DNA of 64,000 nucleotides from Lacibacter cauensis (GCF_007830055.1 NZ_VLLE01000003.1:930001-994000); one strand, 5' to 3'. Numbered from the stretch's first letter, positions 51,926 through 60,857 are shown. The notes: a model not told the origin generated them from the sequence alone. Translations and numbers: made by a program.

Positions 51926-53572
51926 TCATATCCCTTTTTCCATCCGTACATCCATAATATATTCTTCAAACTCACGTAACGAAAAACTGCTGAGGTTACG
52001 ACTGTTGGTTAAGCGGCCTTTCTGTGCGGCCAGTACACCGTACTTAATATCGTTGTAACCACTCAGCTCATGTGCATCGGGGTCAATGGAGAGGATAGCG
52101 CCTTTGTCTAATGCATAAGGGATCCAGCGCCAGTCAATATCTAACCGACGGGGGTGAGCGTTCAGTTCTATCACCACACTGTTGGCCACACAGGCATCAA
52201 TAATTTTTTTATGATCGAGTGGATAGCCGGCACGGCTTAATAACAATCGTCCCGTCATGTGACCGAGGATGGTGGTGTAGGGATTTTCAATCGCATTCAA
52301 TACACGCATCATTGCCTTATCTTCGTTCATTTTTAAATTGCTGTGTACCGATGCAATTACTAAATCAAAACTTGCCAATGTATCATCATCATAATCCAGC
52401 GAACCATCACCTAAAATATCGGCTTCAATACTTTTAAAAATGCGGAAGCCGTTGAGCTTGCTGTTCAGCTCATCAATGTACTGGTGCTGTGCTTCGATTC
52501 GCTCTACACTTAAACCATTGGCATAGCCGGCGCTCTTGCTGTGGTCGCTGATCACCAAATATTCAAAACCTTGTTCCTGCGCATGGCGGGCCATGGTTTC
52601 AATGGTTTCTCCACCATCGCTCCAGTTACTGTGGCTGTGGATAATGCCTTTGATCGATTTCACATCAATGAGATCATTTACCGGTTCTGCATTGTATTCT
52701 TCACGCAAACAGGAGGGGATGTAAGCAATGCCTTTTTCTTCAAACAACACTTGTTCTTCAGCTGCAGGTTGTACTTGGCCCCAGGCGTTTAAAAATGCTT
52801 CAGCTGCCGATGTTTGAAACAAGGTACTGCCAAATGCATCGGCTGTTGTTATATGAAACTGCAGTGTAATATTCTCCGGTCCTTTCACCGAAAGAAAAAC
52901 ATCGCTCTGTTCTTTTATTTCAAAATTATGATTGCTGAATACAGGCAGTAATGCAGTAACAGGTGCCGTGGTTACCCATTCCAGCTGATGTATGATTTCC
53001 AGCTGTCGTCTGAACTCACCCGTTAGTTCAAAACGGTAATCGGTAAAATGCGTACGCAGGTTGTTGTCAACTGCCAGTGCATACGCTTCCACATCGGCAT
53101 ACAAATGAATATCCTTGTGCTGCAGAAAAAATTCAATCGATTCTTTGACATTCTGCTGTGTTTTTTCGCCAAAGCCTTTAAACAGCAGCAAACGGTTTTC
53201 GTTGCAGGCATACAGTAATTCACCAATGCTTTCAATTTCCATTTCTTTCCAGATAGTGGATATTTTTTTCGGACCAATCCCTTTTATCTGCAGCATTTCA
53301 ATAACACCGGCTGGTGTGCGTGCAATCAAATCGTTCAGCGCCTGTAATTCACCAGTCTGTAAAATCTCTATAACTTTTTTAGCGGTGCTTGCACCAATGC
53401 CTTTGTAGGTAGAAATTTTGGAAGGCTCTGTTTCGGCCAACTGCACAGGAAGCTTTTCAATATTAAATGCAGCGGCGGCGTATGTTTTTGCTTTAAACGC
53501 ATCTTCGCCATGAATATCCATGAGTTTGCTGAGCAAGGAAAAACGGTCGGCTATCTGGTAATTATCGATCAT
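51926..53572 (-). CDS. PolX-like protein: HhH and PHP domains, degenerate polymerase site
   Basis: 548 residues. N-terminal helix-hairpin-helix region (ISTYKGIGASTAKKVIEI, LQIKGIGPKKI, LFKGFGEKTQQN) as in PolX 8-kDa and fingers domains; a palm-like middle; C-terminal PHP domain with GIIHSHSNWSDGGETIETM, YLVISDHSKSAG and VIELNAHPRRLDIDW carrying the metal-binding His and Asp residues. The palm motif that should read GSxRRG...GDxD is GEFRRQLEIIHQLEWV: both catalytic Asp residues of the first motif are gone. It is therefore more likely a PHP phosphoesterase or 3'-5' exonuclease for repair than a working polymerase. Confidence 0.88.
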   Translation of the reverse strand: MIDNYQIADRFSLLSKLMDIHGEDAFKAKTYAAAAFNIEKLPVQLAETEPSKISTYKGIGASTAKKVIEILQTGELQALNDLIARTPAGVIEMLQIKGIGPKKISTIWKEMEIESIGELLYACNENRLLLFKGFGEKTQQNVKESIEFFLQHKDIHLYADVEAYALAVDNNLRTHFTDYRFELTGEFRRQLEIIHQLEWVTTAPVTALLPVFSNHNFEIKEQSDVFLSVKGPENITLQFHITTADAFGSTLFQTSAAEAFLNAWGQVQPAAEEQVLFEEKGIAYIPSCLREEYNAEPVNDLIDVKSIKGIIHSHSNWSDGGETIETMARHAQEQGFEYLVISDHSKSAGYANGLSVERIEAQHQYIDELNSKLNGFRIFKSIEADILGDGSLDYDDDTLASFDLVIASVHSNLKMNEDKAMMRVLNAIENPYTTILGHMTGRLLLSRAGYPLDHKKIIDACVANSVVIELNAHPRRLDIDWRWIPYALDKGAILSIDPDAHELSGYNDIKYGVLAAQKGRLTNSRNLSSFSLREFEEYIMDVRMEKGI

Positions 53573-53654
53573 GAAAAAGCATTTCTTTATACAAAGAAAC
53601 AGATTTCACAGAACCAAAGTTTGTGTAAGAAGAAGAGGTGGGGTATAAAAAAGA

Positions 53655-53678
53655 AAAACTTCCGTTTCGGGAAGTTTT
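53655..53678 (-). terminator. Hairpin with flanking A/T runs
   Basis: AAAACTTCC / GGAAGTTTT, 9-bp stem, 6-base loop. On the minus strand it ends in T-rich sequence; possibly a second terminator. Confidence 0.55.
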
Positions 53679-53802
53679 CAAGGGATAGGCGGATTATCGC
53701 CGATATTCCATAAGATTAGAGATCATTAGTCTTTCAGAGGATGTGAATTATATGGTTCTCTTATAGGGTATACGTTCATTGCTGTTATAAAACTAAACAC
53801 TG

Positions 53803-53850
53803 AAAAGGATACACTCAAACTTAATTCAGCTGTTTAAGTGTATCCTTTTA
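53803..53850 (-). terminator. Terminator after the small outer membrane protein gene
   Basis: Perfect 13-bp stem AAAAGGATACACT / AGTGTATCCTTTT around a 21-base loop, 25 bases past the minus-strand stop at 53875. Confidence 0.8.
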
Positions 53851-53874
53851 CTACCGCCATAAGATAACTTTCGG

Positions 53875-54357
53875 TTAGAACGTGTAGCGTAAAGCGATAC
53901 CGCCCCAGTTGCCCGAAAAACCACCATAATCGCCAAATTCAAACGATGGTTGCCAGTCGATGGACATGTTAATAGGCGCACCGTTGAATTTATAATCCAA
54001 ACCTAATACACCATCAATACCAATTAATGCGCCACCTCTGTAACCGGGGTAGTAACGATCCCAATAACGGTTATTCCAGAAGCCAACGTGTGCACCGGGA
54101 CCAACATACCATTTTAAACCGGGCGCTCCGTTAATGTTTCCATGAAACTCGTATAAGCCTGTTATACGAACACCATCTCTCCAGAAATAGGCAATACCTT
54201 CCAATGCATTTTTATCAACAAAATGCTTCAGCGTAATACCTGCACCGGGATAAAATTTTACACCCAATGCTGTTTTGTAACTGCTTCCTTTTGATTGTGC
54301 GCTTGCAAACGTTGTACAGGCTGCAAGGATAAGAGAGGCCATGATAAGTTTTTTCAT
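53875..54357 (-). CDS. Small outer membrane beta-barrel protein, unknown function
   Basis: 160 residues from ATG 54357 (MKKLIMASL), which begins a 20-residue signal peptide ending FASAQ; the longer frame upstream would hide it. The mature part is Gly/Tyr/Trp-rich with alternating strands (GVKFYPGAGITLKHF, ISMSIDWQP-like segment NMSIDWQPSFEFGDYGG) and ends WGGIALRYTF, a C-terminal Phe typical of outer membrane barrels. Eight-stranded size. No specific family recognised. Confidence 0.75.
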   Translation of the reverse strand: MKKLIMASLILAACTTFASAQSKGSSYKTALGVKFYPGAGITLKHFVDKNALEGIAYFWRDGVRITGLYEFHGNINGAPGLKWYVGPGAHVGFWNNRYWDRYYPGYRGGALIGIDGVLGLDYKFNGAPINMSIDWQPSFEFGDYGGFSGNWGGIALRYTF

Positions 54358-54448
54358 ACATGTGAGTTTTAGAATAACCATGGCTTGTAAAAACCATGCC
54401 AAACTTTAACAAACCCTGTTCTGATGTTTCCTTTCTGCCTGAATCTGT

Positions 54449-54456
54449 TACCTTTG
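54449..54456 (+). promoter_or_regulatory. -7 box TACCTTTG for rimO
   Basis: Consensus TAnnTTTG with TTTC about 18 bases upstream as -33. Transcription near 54461 would give a leader of about 60 bases to ATG 54524 and argues against the ATG at 54473. Confidence 0.6.
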
Positions 54457-54523
54457 CGGCTTCGGTTGGCTGATGCAATGCAAGACAGCAACAGCTTTTA
54501 CCTTCCAAAAAATAAATACGACA

Positions 54524-55834
54524 ATGAAGAGTAAGACCTTAAAGAAGGATAAAGTCAACATCATTACACTCGGTTGCAGTAAGAATATGGTGGATAGTGA
54601 AGTGCTGAGTGGCCAGCTACTGGCAAATGAAATTGATGTGGTGCACGAAAGCAGCAAGCGTGATCATAACATTGTAATTGTAAATACCTGTGGCTTTATT
54701 GACAAGGCAAAAGAAGAAAGCATCAATACCATTCTCGACCAGGTAGAATTAAAGCGCAGAGGTAAACTGGATAAAGTAATTGTTACCGGTTGTTTAAGCG
54801 AACGTTATAAAAACAACCTGGAAGCAGAAATACCCGAGGTGGATGCGTTTTATGGTACCATGGAATTACCCATGATCTTAAAACAGTTTGAGGCCGATTA
54901 TAAAACCGAACTGGTAGGTGAACGTTTGCTGGCAACACCCTCGCATTATGCGTATTTAAAAATCAGCGAAGGATGTAACCGTACCTGTGCGTTTTGTGCT
55001 ATTCCGCTCATGCGTGGACAGCATGTAAGCAAAAGCATGGACGACCTGGTGAAAGAAGCAGAAGGTTTGGTGAAGAAAGGTGTGAAAGAAGTGATGTTGA
55101 TTGCACAAGAACTGACATACTACGGTTTGGATCTGTACAAGAAACGGATGCTGGGCGATTTGATGAATCGTTTAGCCGATGTAAAAGGGTTGGAATGGAT
55201 CCGTTTGCATTATGCTTATCCGCACAAGTTTCCGTTAGATGTATTGGATGTCATGCGTGAACGCCCCAATATTTGTAACTACCTCGATATGCCGTTGCAG
55301 CATGCCAGCGATAATATGCTGAAAGCCATGCGCCGTCAGATTACTCGTACAGAAACAGAAGAGTTAATTGCTGCAGTGCGTGAAAAAGTTCCCGGTCTTT
55401 GTTTGCGTACAACTTTAATTGCAGGCTTCCCCGGTGAAACGCTCGATGATATTGAAGAAACAAAACTCTTTTTACAGAAACAACGTTTCGACCGTGTGGG
55501 CATTTTTACGTACAGTCATGAAGAAGGCACCAGTGGTTTTGATTTGGTGGATGATGTACCTGCTGAAGAAAAAGAACGCCGTGCACAGGAAATTATGGGT
55601 GTACAGCAGGAAATTTCTTTTGAGTTGAACCAGGAAAAAGTGGGACAAACATTTAAAACAATCGTTGATAAAAAAGAAGCAGGTCGTTATTTAGGTCGTA
55701 CCGAATTTGATTCGGTGGAAGTAGATAACGAAGTGATCATCCAAACCGATAAGCGGTTGAAGATTGGTGAATTTGTAAACGTAAAAATTACCAAAGCATT
55801 TGACTACGATCTGGAAGGCGAAGTTGTTGCTTAA
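54524..55834 (+). CDS. rimO: Ribosomal protein S12 methylthiotransferase RimO
   Basis: 436 residues from ATG 54524; a frame-extending ATG at 54473 is less likely given the promoter box. Radical SAM enzyme adding a methylthio group to an Asp of S12. N-terminal UPF0004 domain with TLGCSKNMVDSE and VNTCGFIDKAKEES; radical-SAM cluster CNRTCAFC (Cys151, Cys155, Cys158); C-terminal TRAM domain (VDKKEAGRYLGRTEFDSVEVD). The CSKN and CGFI motifs separate RimO from MiaB. Monocistronic: own promoter box, strong terminator after it. Confidence 0.96.
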   Translation: MKSKTLKKDKVNIITLGCSKNMVDSEVLSGQLLANEIDVVHESSKRDHNIVIVNTCGFIDKAKEESINTILDQVELKRRGKLDKVIVTGCLSERYKNNLEAEIPEVDAFYGTMELPMILKQFEADYKTELVGERLLATPSHYAYLKISEGCNRTCAFCAIPLMRGQHVSKSMDDLVKEAEGLVKKGVKEVMLIAQELTYYGLDLYKKRMLGDLMNRLADVKGLEWIRLHYAYPHKFPLDVLDVMRERPNICNYLDMPLQHASDNMLKAMRRQITRTETEELIAAVREKVPGLCLRTTLIAGFPGETLDDIEETKLFLQKQRFDRVGIFTYSHEEGTSGFDLVDDVPAEEKERRAQEIMGVQQEISFELNQEKVGQTFKTIVDKKEAGRYLGRTEFDSVEVDNEVIIQTDKRLKIGEFVNVKITKAFDYDLEGEVVA

Positions 55835-55846
55835 AATTCTTACATA

Positions 55847-55878
55847 AAAAAAGCCCCGTTGTAAAACGGGGCTTTTTT
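55847..55878. terminator. Bidirectional terminator between rimO and the peroxidase gene
   Basis: AAAAAAGCCCCGTT / AACGGGGCTTTTTT around a GTAA loop; functions on both strands. Confidence 0.92.
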
Positions 55879-55880
55879 AT

Positions 55881-57047
55881 TTATTTGAATGGGTTCGAAA
55901 ATTTATCGTCTTTTAAAATGGCATGATCGGTCAGTGTTTTTAAGAAAGCCAGCAGATCATCTTTTTCCTGTTGTGTAAGGTTTAAGCGTCGTGGTCCTGT
56001 ACCGTCTGCTGTGCGTAATTGAGGCGGCAGGTTGGGGTTCAACTTTATACCACTGTTATAATGTTCAATTACTTGTTGCAGTGTGGTAAAGCGTCCGTCG
56101 TGCATGTACGGAGCAGTCAGTTCAATGCCTTTTAATGAAGGCACTTTAAACTTACCTGCATCGGCAGCATTGTTGCTGATGCCGCCCACACCTCTATCAA
56201 CAATAGGTGATTCAAGTCCATTGTTTTCTGCACGTGGCGCCGTAAATGTTTCGGTACCATGGCAGGTTGCACAAGCCGTTTGCGCACTAAAGAACAAAGC
56301 CTTACCTCTGTTTTCTGCTGCAGTAAAATTGGGATAGTTAGTTGCTACAGGATTGGCCGGCGGGTTAATGGTTGCTCTTCCTGTATCGAACTTTGTGCGG
56401 TACGAAATGATGGAGCGTATAAACTGAGCCAACGATTTTGAAATACGATCGGAAGTGATGCTTCGGTCGCCAAATGCTTTTTCAAATAAATACGGGTAAT
56501 GCGTTGTCTTGTTGAGCCGGTTGATCAGGGTATCTAAACGCATGCCCATTTCAACAACATCCTGTACGGGTATCAGTACCTGCTGCTCCAATGTGGCTGC
56601 ACGTTCATCCCAAAAAAAACGGCGGTTGGGATAATACACCGCATTAATGAGCGACATGGAATGTCGGCCGGTGAGTCCGTTATTAAAACCCTTGCTTAAT
56701 ACGCTGGCATCGCTGAAACTGTTTTCACGTTTATGACAACTTGCACAGGCTACACTGTTATTGATCGATAAAACTTTATCGTAAAACAAAACACGGCCAA
56801 GTGTGGCGCCCCAATTGGTTACAGGGTTCGTTGCATCGGTATTGTTTTGCCCGGTAATAACGGGGTTATTTAAATACGCCGGTAAGGGTTGGTTGCTGTA
56901 GTTGAAAGGTTCTGCCGGGAGATTTAATGCTGCTAAGGCATTGCTGTCGGCAGCGGGCTCGTTCTTTTTTTTGCATGCTTCTGCAAATACAAGCAACATA
57001 CAAAATGTAACGGCAGCAAAAGTGATGCGGGTTGTGGATTGGGGCAT
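55881..57047 (-). CDS. Di-heme cytochrome c peroxidase (MauG/CcpA family) lipoprotein
   Basis: 388 residues. Lipobox AEAC (Cys25). Two c-type heme sites: CASCHKRE (Cys101-His105) and CATCHGTE (Cys259-His263), with the family motifs LGRVLFYDKVLSINNSVAC and KVPSLKGIELTAPYMHDGR. Reduces hydrogen peroxide in the periplasm or acts in MauG-like oxidation. Last gene of a minus-strand set beginning with an ECF sigma factor, and 39 bases after the Spy-like gene. Confidence 0.94.
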   Translation of the reverse strand: MPQSTTRITFAAVTFCMLLVFAEACKKKNEPAADSNALAALNLPAEPFNYSNQPLPAYLNNPVITGQNNTDATNPVTNWGATLGRVLFYDKVLSINNSVACASCHKRENSFSDASVLSKGFNNGLTGRHSMSLINAVYYPNRRFFWDERAATLEQQVLIPVQDVVEMGMRLDTLINRLNKTTHYPYLFEKAFGDRSITSDRISKSLAQFIRSIISYRTKFDTGRATINPPANPVATNYPNFTAAENRGKALFFSAQTACATCHGTETFTAPRAENNGLESPIVDRGVGGISNNAADAGKFKVPSLKGIELTAPYMHDGRFTTLQQVIEHYNSGIKLNPNLPPQLRTADGTGPRRLNLTQQEKDDLLAFLKTLTDHAILKDDKFSNPFK

Positions 57048-57086
57048 ATGGCTGGTTAATGGTATCGATCGTCTGTTGCAAAGGAC

Positions 57087-57560
57087 TTAGGGTCTACGTT
57101 CTCTTCCACCTTGCGGCGGCATTCTTCTCTTCTGCATTTCTTCAATCGTTTTCTTAAATAATTCTACCTGTTCGGGTTTGCACAAGGCACGTATCTGCAT
57201 AAAGTGTTTATGAAAGGCCAGTTCAAATTTCTTTTTGTTGGCAGCAGATAAGTTGGTGAGCGAGTCGAGCAAGAGGCTGTCGCTGCTTCCGTCTTTCAAC
57301 AGCTTAAACTTTGCATCCTGTATTTGTTTGTCTTCGTTGCGTAAGGCTTCCAGTTCGGCTTTGTGTGCATCTCTCAGTTTCTTCAGCTCTTCGGTTTGCT
57401 GTGCATCGAAGTTGAGCTTTTTACTGATGTATTCAGAATACGGACGGCCACCGCCACGATGTTTATCATCGGAACGTTTACCCCAAACAAAATACAACGT
57501 CACGGCGTTCAGGGCCAGTAGTAATACTACAAGTACGGTGAGGAATTTTGTTTTGTTCAT
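57087..57560 (-). CDS. Spy/CpxP-like periplasmic protein
   Basis: 157 residues. N-terminal hydrophobic helix (about 5-26) as signal anchor or signal peptide, then a helical Lys/Glu-rich body (LNFDAQQTEELKKLRDAHKAELEAL, LSAANKKKFELAFHKHFMQIRALCKPEQVELFKKTIEEM) with the two LTxxQ-like positions of CpxP/Spy replaced by LNFDAQQ and LCKPEQ. Basic Arg/Gly/Pro-rich tail. Probably a periplasmic chaperone or metal-stress sensor partner in the sigma-controlled set. 11 bases from the preceding gene. Confidence 0.75.
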   Translation of the reverse strand: MNKTKFLTVLVVLLLALNAVTLYFVWGKRSDDKHRGGGRPYSEYISKKLNFDAQQTEELKKLRDAHKAELEALRNEDKQIQDAKFKLLKDGSSDSLLLDSLTNLSAANKKKFELAFHKHFMQIRALCKPEQVELFKKTIEEMQKRRMPPQGGRERRP

Positions 57561-57571
57561 AATCTAAGCTG

Positions 57572-57871
57572 TCAGGGTAAAGACGTGTAAGAATTATCAG
57601 TATTGTATTCGTTAAGTACCGTTTCAATGTCAACACCGGTGGTACTTTTGGATGAGTTGTTGCTCCAGCCCAGTACATTCAGTAAAAGCATGATGGTAAA
57701 GATGCCGGCCATGGCATACACCCATTTTAACTGCACAGGTTGCCTGTCGGGCAGCTGCTGTTGTAAACGGGCCATTACACGGGTATGCAGGTGTGGATTG
57801 CCCTCTGCCGCTTGCATTCCCTGCAAACTGCCCAGTATGTCATCAACCCATTGTTCCTGATTTTTCTTCAT
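57572..57871 (-). CDS. Single-helix membrane protein, probable anti-sigma factor
   Basis: 99 residues. Cytoplasmic N-terminal half (1-48), one transmembrane helix at about 49-69 (VYAMAGIFTIMLLLNVLGW), short outside tail. Position directly after the ECF sigma gene and topology suggest an anti-sigma factor; no zinc-binding HxxxCxxC motif is present, so this is inference. No family recognised. Confidence 0.65.
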   Translation of the reverse strand: MKKNQEQWVDDILGSLQGMQAAEGNPHLHTRVMARLQQQLPDRQPVQLKWVYAMAGIFTIMLLLNVLGWSNNSSKSTTGVDIETVLNEYNTDNSYTSLP

Positions 57872-57911
57872 GTCTCGTTATTTTGACGTTCTGTATGTAA
57901 AAAACTTGCGA

Positions 57912-58463
57912 TTATCCTTCTTTTTTATAAAAATCGGCCAACATGCCCCGCAGGTTTTTGCGTGCCCGGAACAGCATCGACTCGATTGATGAGACCGAAC
58001 TACCTGTAATTTCGCTAATTTCTGCATAACTGAGGCCGGCTGTTTCGCTCAATAAAAAGGCAATTTTCTGTGTTTCGGGTAGTTTATCAATGGCTTTGTA
58101 CAGGATAGCGGCCTTTTCCCGGTTTTCGGTTACCACGCCGGGGTGCACAAAATCGCCTGCATCGCTGATGGGTTCGCCACTATCGTGGAAAAGACTGGTT
58201 AAAAACGCAAACCGTTTTTTCCGCTTCTTGCTCCGCAAATGATCGATGCTTTTGTTAATGGCGATGCGGTAGAGCCAGGTGCTTACCTGTGCTTCACCTT
58301 TAAATGTATGGGCTTTGTTCCAGGCCTCAATAAACACATCCTGAGTAATTTCTTCTGCATCTTCTGCATTCTGCAACAGGTTCAACGCCGTGTTGTACAC
58401 CCTTGGCTGGTGCTGTGTGATGAAATCCCGGAAAGCCTGTTCATTGTCACGAAAATTAAGCAT
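57912..58463 (-). CDS. ECF RNA polymerase sigma factor (RpoE-like)
   Basis: 183 residues. Region 2 with LLQNAEDAEEITQDVFIEAW and VSTWLYRIAINKSIDHLR; region 4 with LPETQKIAFLLSETAGLSYAEISEITGSSVSSIESMLFRARKNL. First gene of a minus-strand set: sigma, membrane anti-sigma candidate, Spy-like protein, di-heme peroxidase. The set suggests a response to envelope or oxidative stress. Confidence 0.95.
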   Translation of the reverse strand: MLNFRDNEQAFRDFITQHQPRVYNTALNLLQNAEDAEEITQDVFIEAWNKAHTFKGEAQVSTWLYRIAINKSIDHLRSKKRKKRFAFLTSLFHDSGEPISDAGDFVHPGVVTENREKAAILYKAIDKLPETQKIAFLLSETAGLSYAEISEITGSSVSSIESMLFRARKNLRGMLADFYKKEG

Positions 58464-58521
58464 GCAGGTAGAATGTAGAAAGTGCCGGAAAAGATAAGAA
58501 GGAATAATGGATTGAAAAAAA

Positions 58522-58546
58522 TCCCCTTCGGCAAAGCAGAAGGGGA
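58522..58546 (-). terminator. Terminator after the DUF4097-like gene
   Basis: On the minus strand, TCCCCTTC / GAAGGGGA (8 bp, 9-base loop) followed by a T-run; about 107 bases past the stop at 58653. Confidence 0.75.
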
Positions 58547-58652
58547 ACGATGATAAGGTTAGCTGTTATCTTAAACGGAATTAAGAAACCGGTGTATGTC
58601 CTCCCGAAGAATCAGGAGGGCTTGAATCAATCAACATGAGAAAAAGGCTTTA

Positions 58653-59651
58653 TCAGATCACTTCTTTTTTCTTTTCTTTCTTTTTTTCTTTCAGATCCTG
58701 TTCAGTTGCCTGGCCAATGATGATTTTGCCAAAGCTCGATTTTACTTCAACTTTTGAAGAGCCAGAACCCGAACGGCCTTCGTAACTGCGGTTGGAGTCA
58801 GGACCATATTTATCAGGTGTGTCCGTACGTTTAATATTGGCATTGCTGCGGTCGGTTACAGAACCAAAGCTTGTTCTGATATTGTAGGTACCCGAAAAAT
58901 CAGAGGAAGGCTTGAGGTTAACTGTGCTGTACGATTCGTTCAGCTGTAAAGAAGTAACATCGTTGTCAATTGCAATCCGGCTGCTGCTGCAGAACGAAAG
59001 GTTTATTTTATTGTCCCCCTTCATATTTTCGATGGATACAGTTGAAAACTTAAACGATGTATTGGCATTGTTGATGTTCTTCAGATTGGCTTTGCCAAAC
59101 TCTACTTCCAGTTTTTGAATGGATGCAAGGTTGCCTGCTGTTAACGAACCAAACTTACTAACCAATGACACCGCACCATTGTAATCGGGAATAGTGATTG
59201 CCCCAAATGAGTTTTCAATCTTTAACGGAACAGATGCAGGCAGCTGAACAGTGTACGTAATGTTCATGCTTACTTTACAGTTTTTGCAGTTGATGTTGCC
59301 GTTTTTGTTTTTGCTGGTAGTGGTTTTGAATTTTATTTCATTACCATCCTTGCTTTCGGTTACATCGAGGTTTTCGAACATTTTCTCCGCCATCTCTTTA
59401 TCGCTGGAACTTGCTTCGATGTGGATGTCTACTTTGATTTCGTTTTTATTCCAGGTAGTAACCGTAACATCACCGAAGCTGTTTTCAATATTCAGCGAAG
59501 CGCCGGAAGCTGAATAGGTTTTAGAAACCGTACGTTCTTTTACATGTTCGTAACGCTTACGCTCAGGTTTCTGTTCGTTTTGTTGTGCAGTTGCCTGCAG
59601 TGTAAGGAACAGCAATACTATTCCGGTGAAGGATTTCAATGATAAGTTCAT
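58653..59651 (-). CDS. DUF4097-like exported beta-helix protein
   Basis: 332 residues, signal peptide of about 22 residues (LLFLTLQATAQ). The mature protein has repeated short beta motifs about 20-25 residues apart (LNIENSFGDVTVTTWN, LKIENSFGAITIPDYNG, LVSKFGSLTAGNLAS, VEFGKANLKNINN, IRTSFGSVTDRS, VKSSFGKIIIG), the pattern of DUF4097/DUF2807 putative adhesins. A charged Lys/Glu tail ends the protein. Third gene of the set led by the sigma factor at 60267, 41 bases after the anti-sigma candidate. Confidence 0.85.
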   Translation of the reverse strand: MNLSLKSFTGIVLLFLTLQATAQQNEQKPERKRYEHVKERTVSKTYSASGASLNIENSFGDVTVTTWNKNEIKVDIHIEASSSDKEMAEKMFENLDVTESKDGNEIKFKTTTSKNKNGNINCKNCKVSMNITYTVQLPASVPLKIENSFGAITIPDYNGAVSLVSKFGSLTAGNLASIQKLEVEFGKANLKNINNANTSFKFSTVSIENMKGDNKINLSFCSSSRIAIDNDVTSLQLNESYSTVNLKPSSDFSGTYNIRTSFGSVTDRSNANIKRTDTPDKYGPDSNRSYEGRSGSGSSKVEVKSSFGKIIIGQATEQDLKEKKKEKKKEVI

Positions 59652-59692
59652 GCTTAATTTTTTTGAGTGATGTAAGGTGAATGCACCAACAG

Positions 59693-60277
59693 TTATCCGT
59701 TGGGTAATTCGTTGTTTTGTTTTGTTTGTTTTTTGATGTCGTTGGTGATCATCAGCTGGCGGTACAACAACTCTGCCTGCAGTTGCAGATTTTGCAGCAT
59801 CGCTTTCATGATCACATCTTTATTAGCTGTTTGTGCAGCCTGCCGTTGCAGCATATTGTAAGTACTGTCGAGCAGTTGCAGATCGCTTAAAAACTGTTTG
59901 TATAGTTCGGGGTTATCAGCTGTTGCTTCTTTTAATTCTTCCTGTCGTGTTTCAATGGCATTGAATACCTGCTTTGCTTCTGCAGCATATTCGGGTGTAA
60001 TTCCTTTTAGCGGCGAAACATTCTTGCCGGCTTCTGCAACAGTGGCATTGTCATTCCTCTGGCTGCGGATATAAATAAAATACACCGATGTTAATACGAT
60101 GCACAATACCGCTGCTGCTGCCGAGAATTTATATATGTCTCTCAGCGAAAAAACTTTTGCTTCTTTCTTTTTTAACGGAATGGTTTGCTCAATTTTTTTC
60201 CACACATCATTGCTTGGATGCTCGGTATCAAACTCGCTACGGTTCCGGTTCACAAATTTTTCCAGGTTACTGCTCAT
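59693..60277 (-). CDS. Single-helix membrane protein, probable anti-sigma factor
   Basis: 194 residues. Cytoplasmic N-terminus (1-49, with a conserved-looking FDTEHPSNDVWKKIEQTI), one transmembrane helix at about 50-70, and a helical periplasmic part with coiled-coil character (IETRQEELKEATADNPELYKQFL, MLQRQAAQT). It overlaps the sigma gene by 11 bases, so the two are translationally coupled; this strongly suggests an anti-sigma factor. No zinc motif seen. Confidence 0.8.
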   Translation of the reverse strand: MSSNLEKFVNRNRSEFDTEHPSNDVWKKIEQTIPLKKKEAKVFSLRDIYKFSAAAAVLCIVLTSVYFIYIRSQRNDNATVAEAGKNVSPLKGITPEYAAEAKQVFNAIETRQEELKEATADNPELYKQFLSDLQLLDSTYNMLQRQAAQTANKDVIMKAMLQNLQLQAELLYRQLMITNDIKKQTKQNNELPNG

Positions 60278-60857
60278 ATACTTCCTGTTTTAACAGTTGT
60301 ACTAATTTTTGTTTGGCACGCATGTATTGTGTGCGTACAGTTGAATGGGCGAGTTGCATTATACTTGCAACTTCTTCCTGTTCGTATCCTTCAATTAAAT
60401 GCAGACTCAATACAGTTCGATAGCCATCGGGCAACTTTTGCATGGCCTGTTTAATACTCTCTACACTATACCAGATTTCATCTTCGTCTATTGGAGCTTC
60501 ATCGGCAATATTTTCAGCATCCGTTTCCAGTCCGTTCAAGTGTAGCTTTTGTTTTTTCAGGTGTGCAATGCTTTTGTACACCACAATCTGCCGCAGCCAT
60601 GCACCAAAGGTTGATCGTCCTTCAAACGAACCGAGTTGCTGAAACGCATCGGTAAATGCTTCCTGTAAAATATCTTCTGCATCATCGGTACGGTTTACGA
60701 TACGCAAAACTGTATTATACATAGCCTTTGCATAACGTTCGTACAGGGCCCTATACGCCGTTGCATCGCCGCTGAGGCATTGCTGCACTAATTCTTCTGC
60801 AGATGTGATGATTGTTGACAGGTTCAATGGTTTTATACTATAAAGTATGAAGGTCAT
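60267..60857 (-). CDS. ECF RNA polymerase sigma factor with a hairpin over its start
   Basis: 196 residues from ATG 60857. Region 2 with NRTDDAEDILQEAFTDAFQQLGSF and STFGAWLRQIVVYKSIAHLKKQ; region 4 with LPDGYRTVLSLHLIEGYEQEEVASIMQLAHSTVRTQYMRAK. First gene of the set sigma, anti-sigma, DUF4097-like. A perfect 12-bp hairpin covers the ATG and an AAGG just upstream; an in-frame TTG ten codons downstream is an alternative start that would leave the region 2 core intact. Confidence 0.93.
   Translation of the reverse strand: MTFILYSIKPLNLSTIITSAEELVQQCLSGDATAYRALYERYAKAMYNTVLRIVNRTDDAEDILQEAFTDAFQQLGSFEGRSTFGAWLRQIVVYKSIAHLKKQKLHLNGLETDAENIADEAPIDEDEIWYSVESIKQAMQKLPDGYRTVLSLHLIEGYEQEEVASIMQLAHSTVRTQYMRAKQKLVQLLKQEVYEQ

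Larger units (their letters stand above)
53573..53874. other. Intergenic region with two strong hairpins
   Basis: No gene seen. Contains hairpins at 53655-53678 and 53803-53850. Both lie downstream of the minus-strand gene ending at 53875. Confidence 0.6.
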
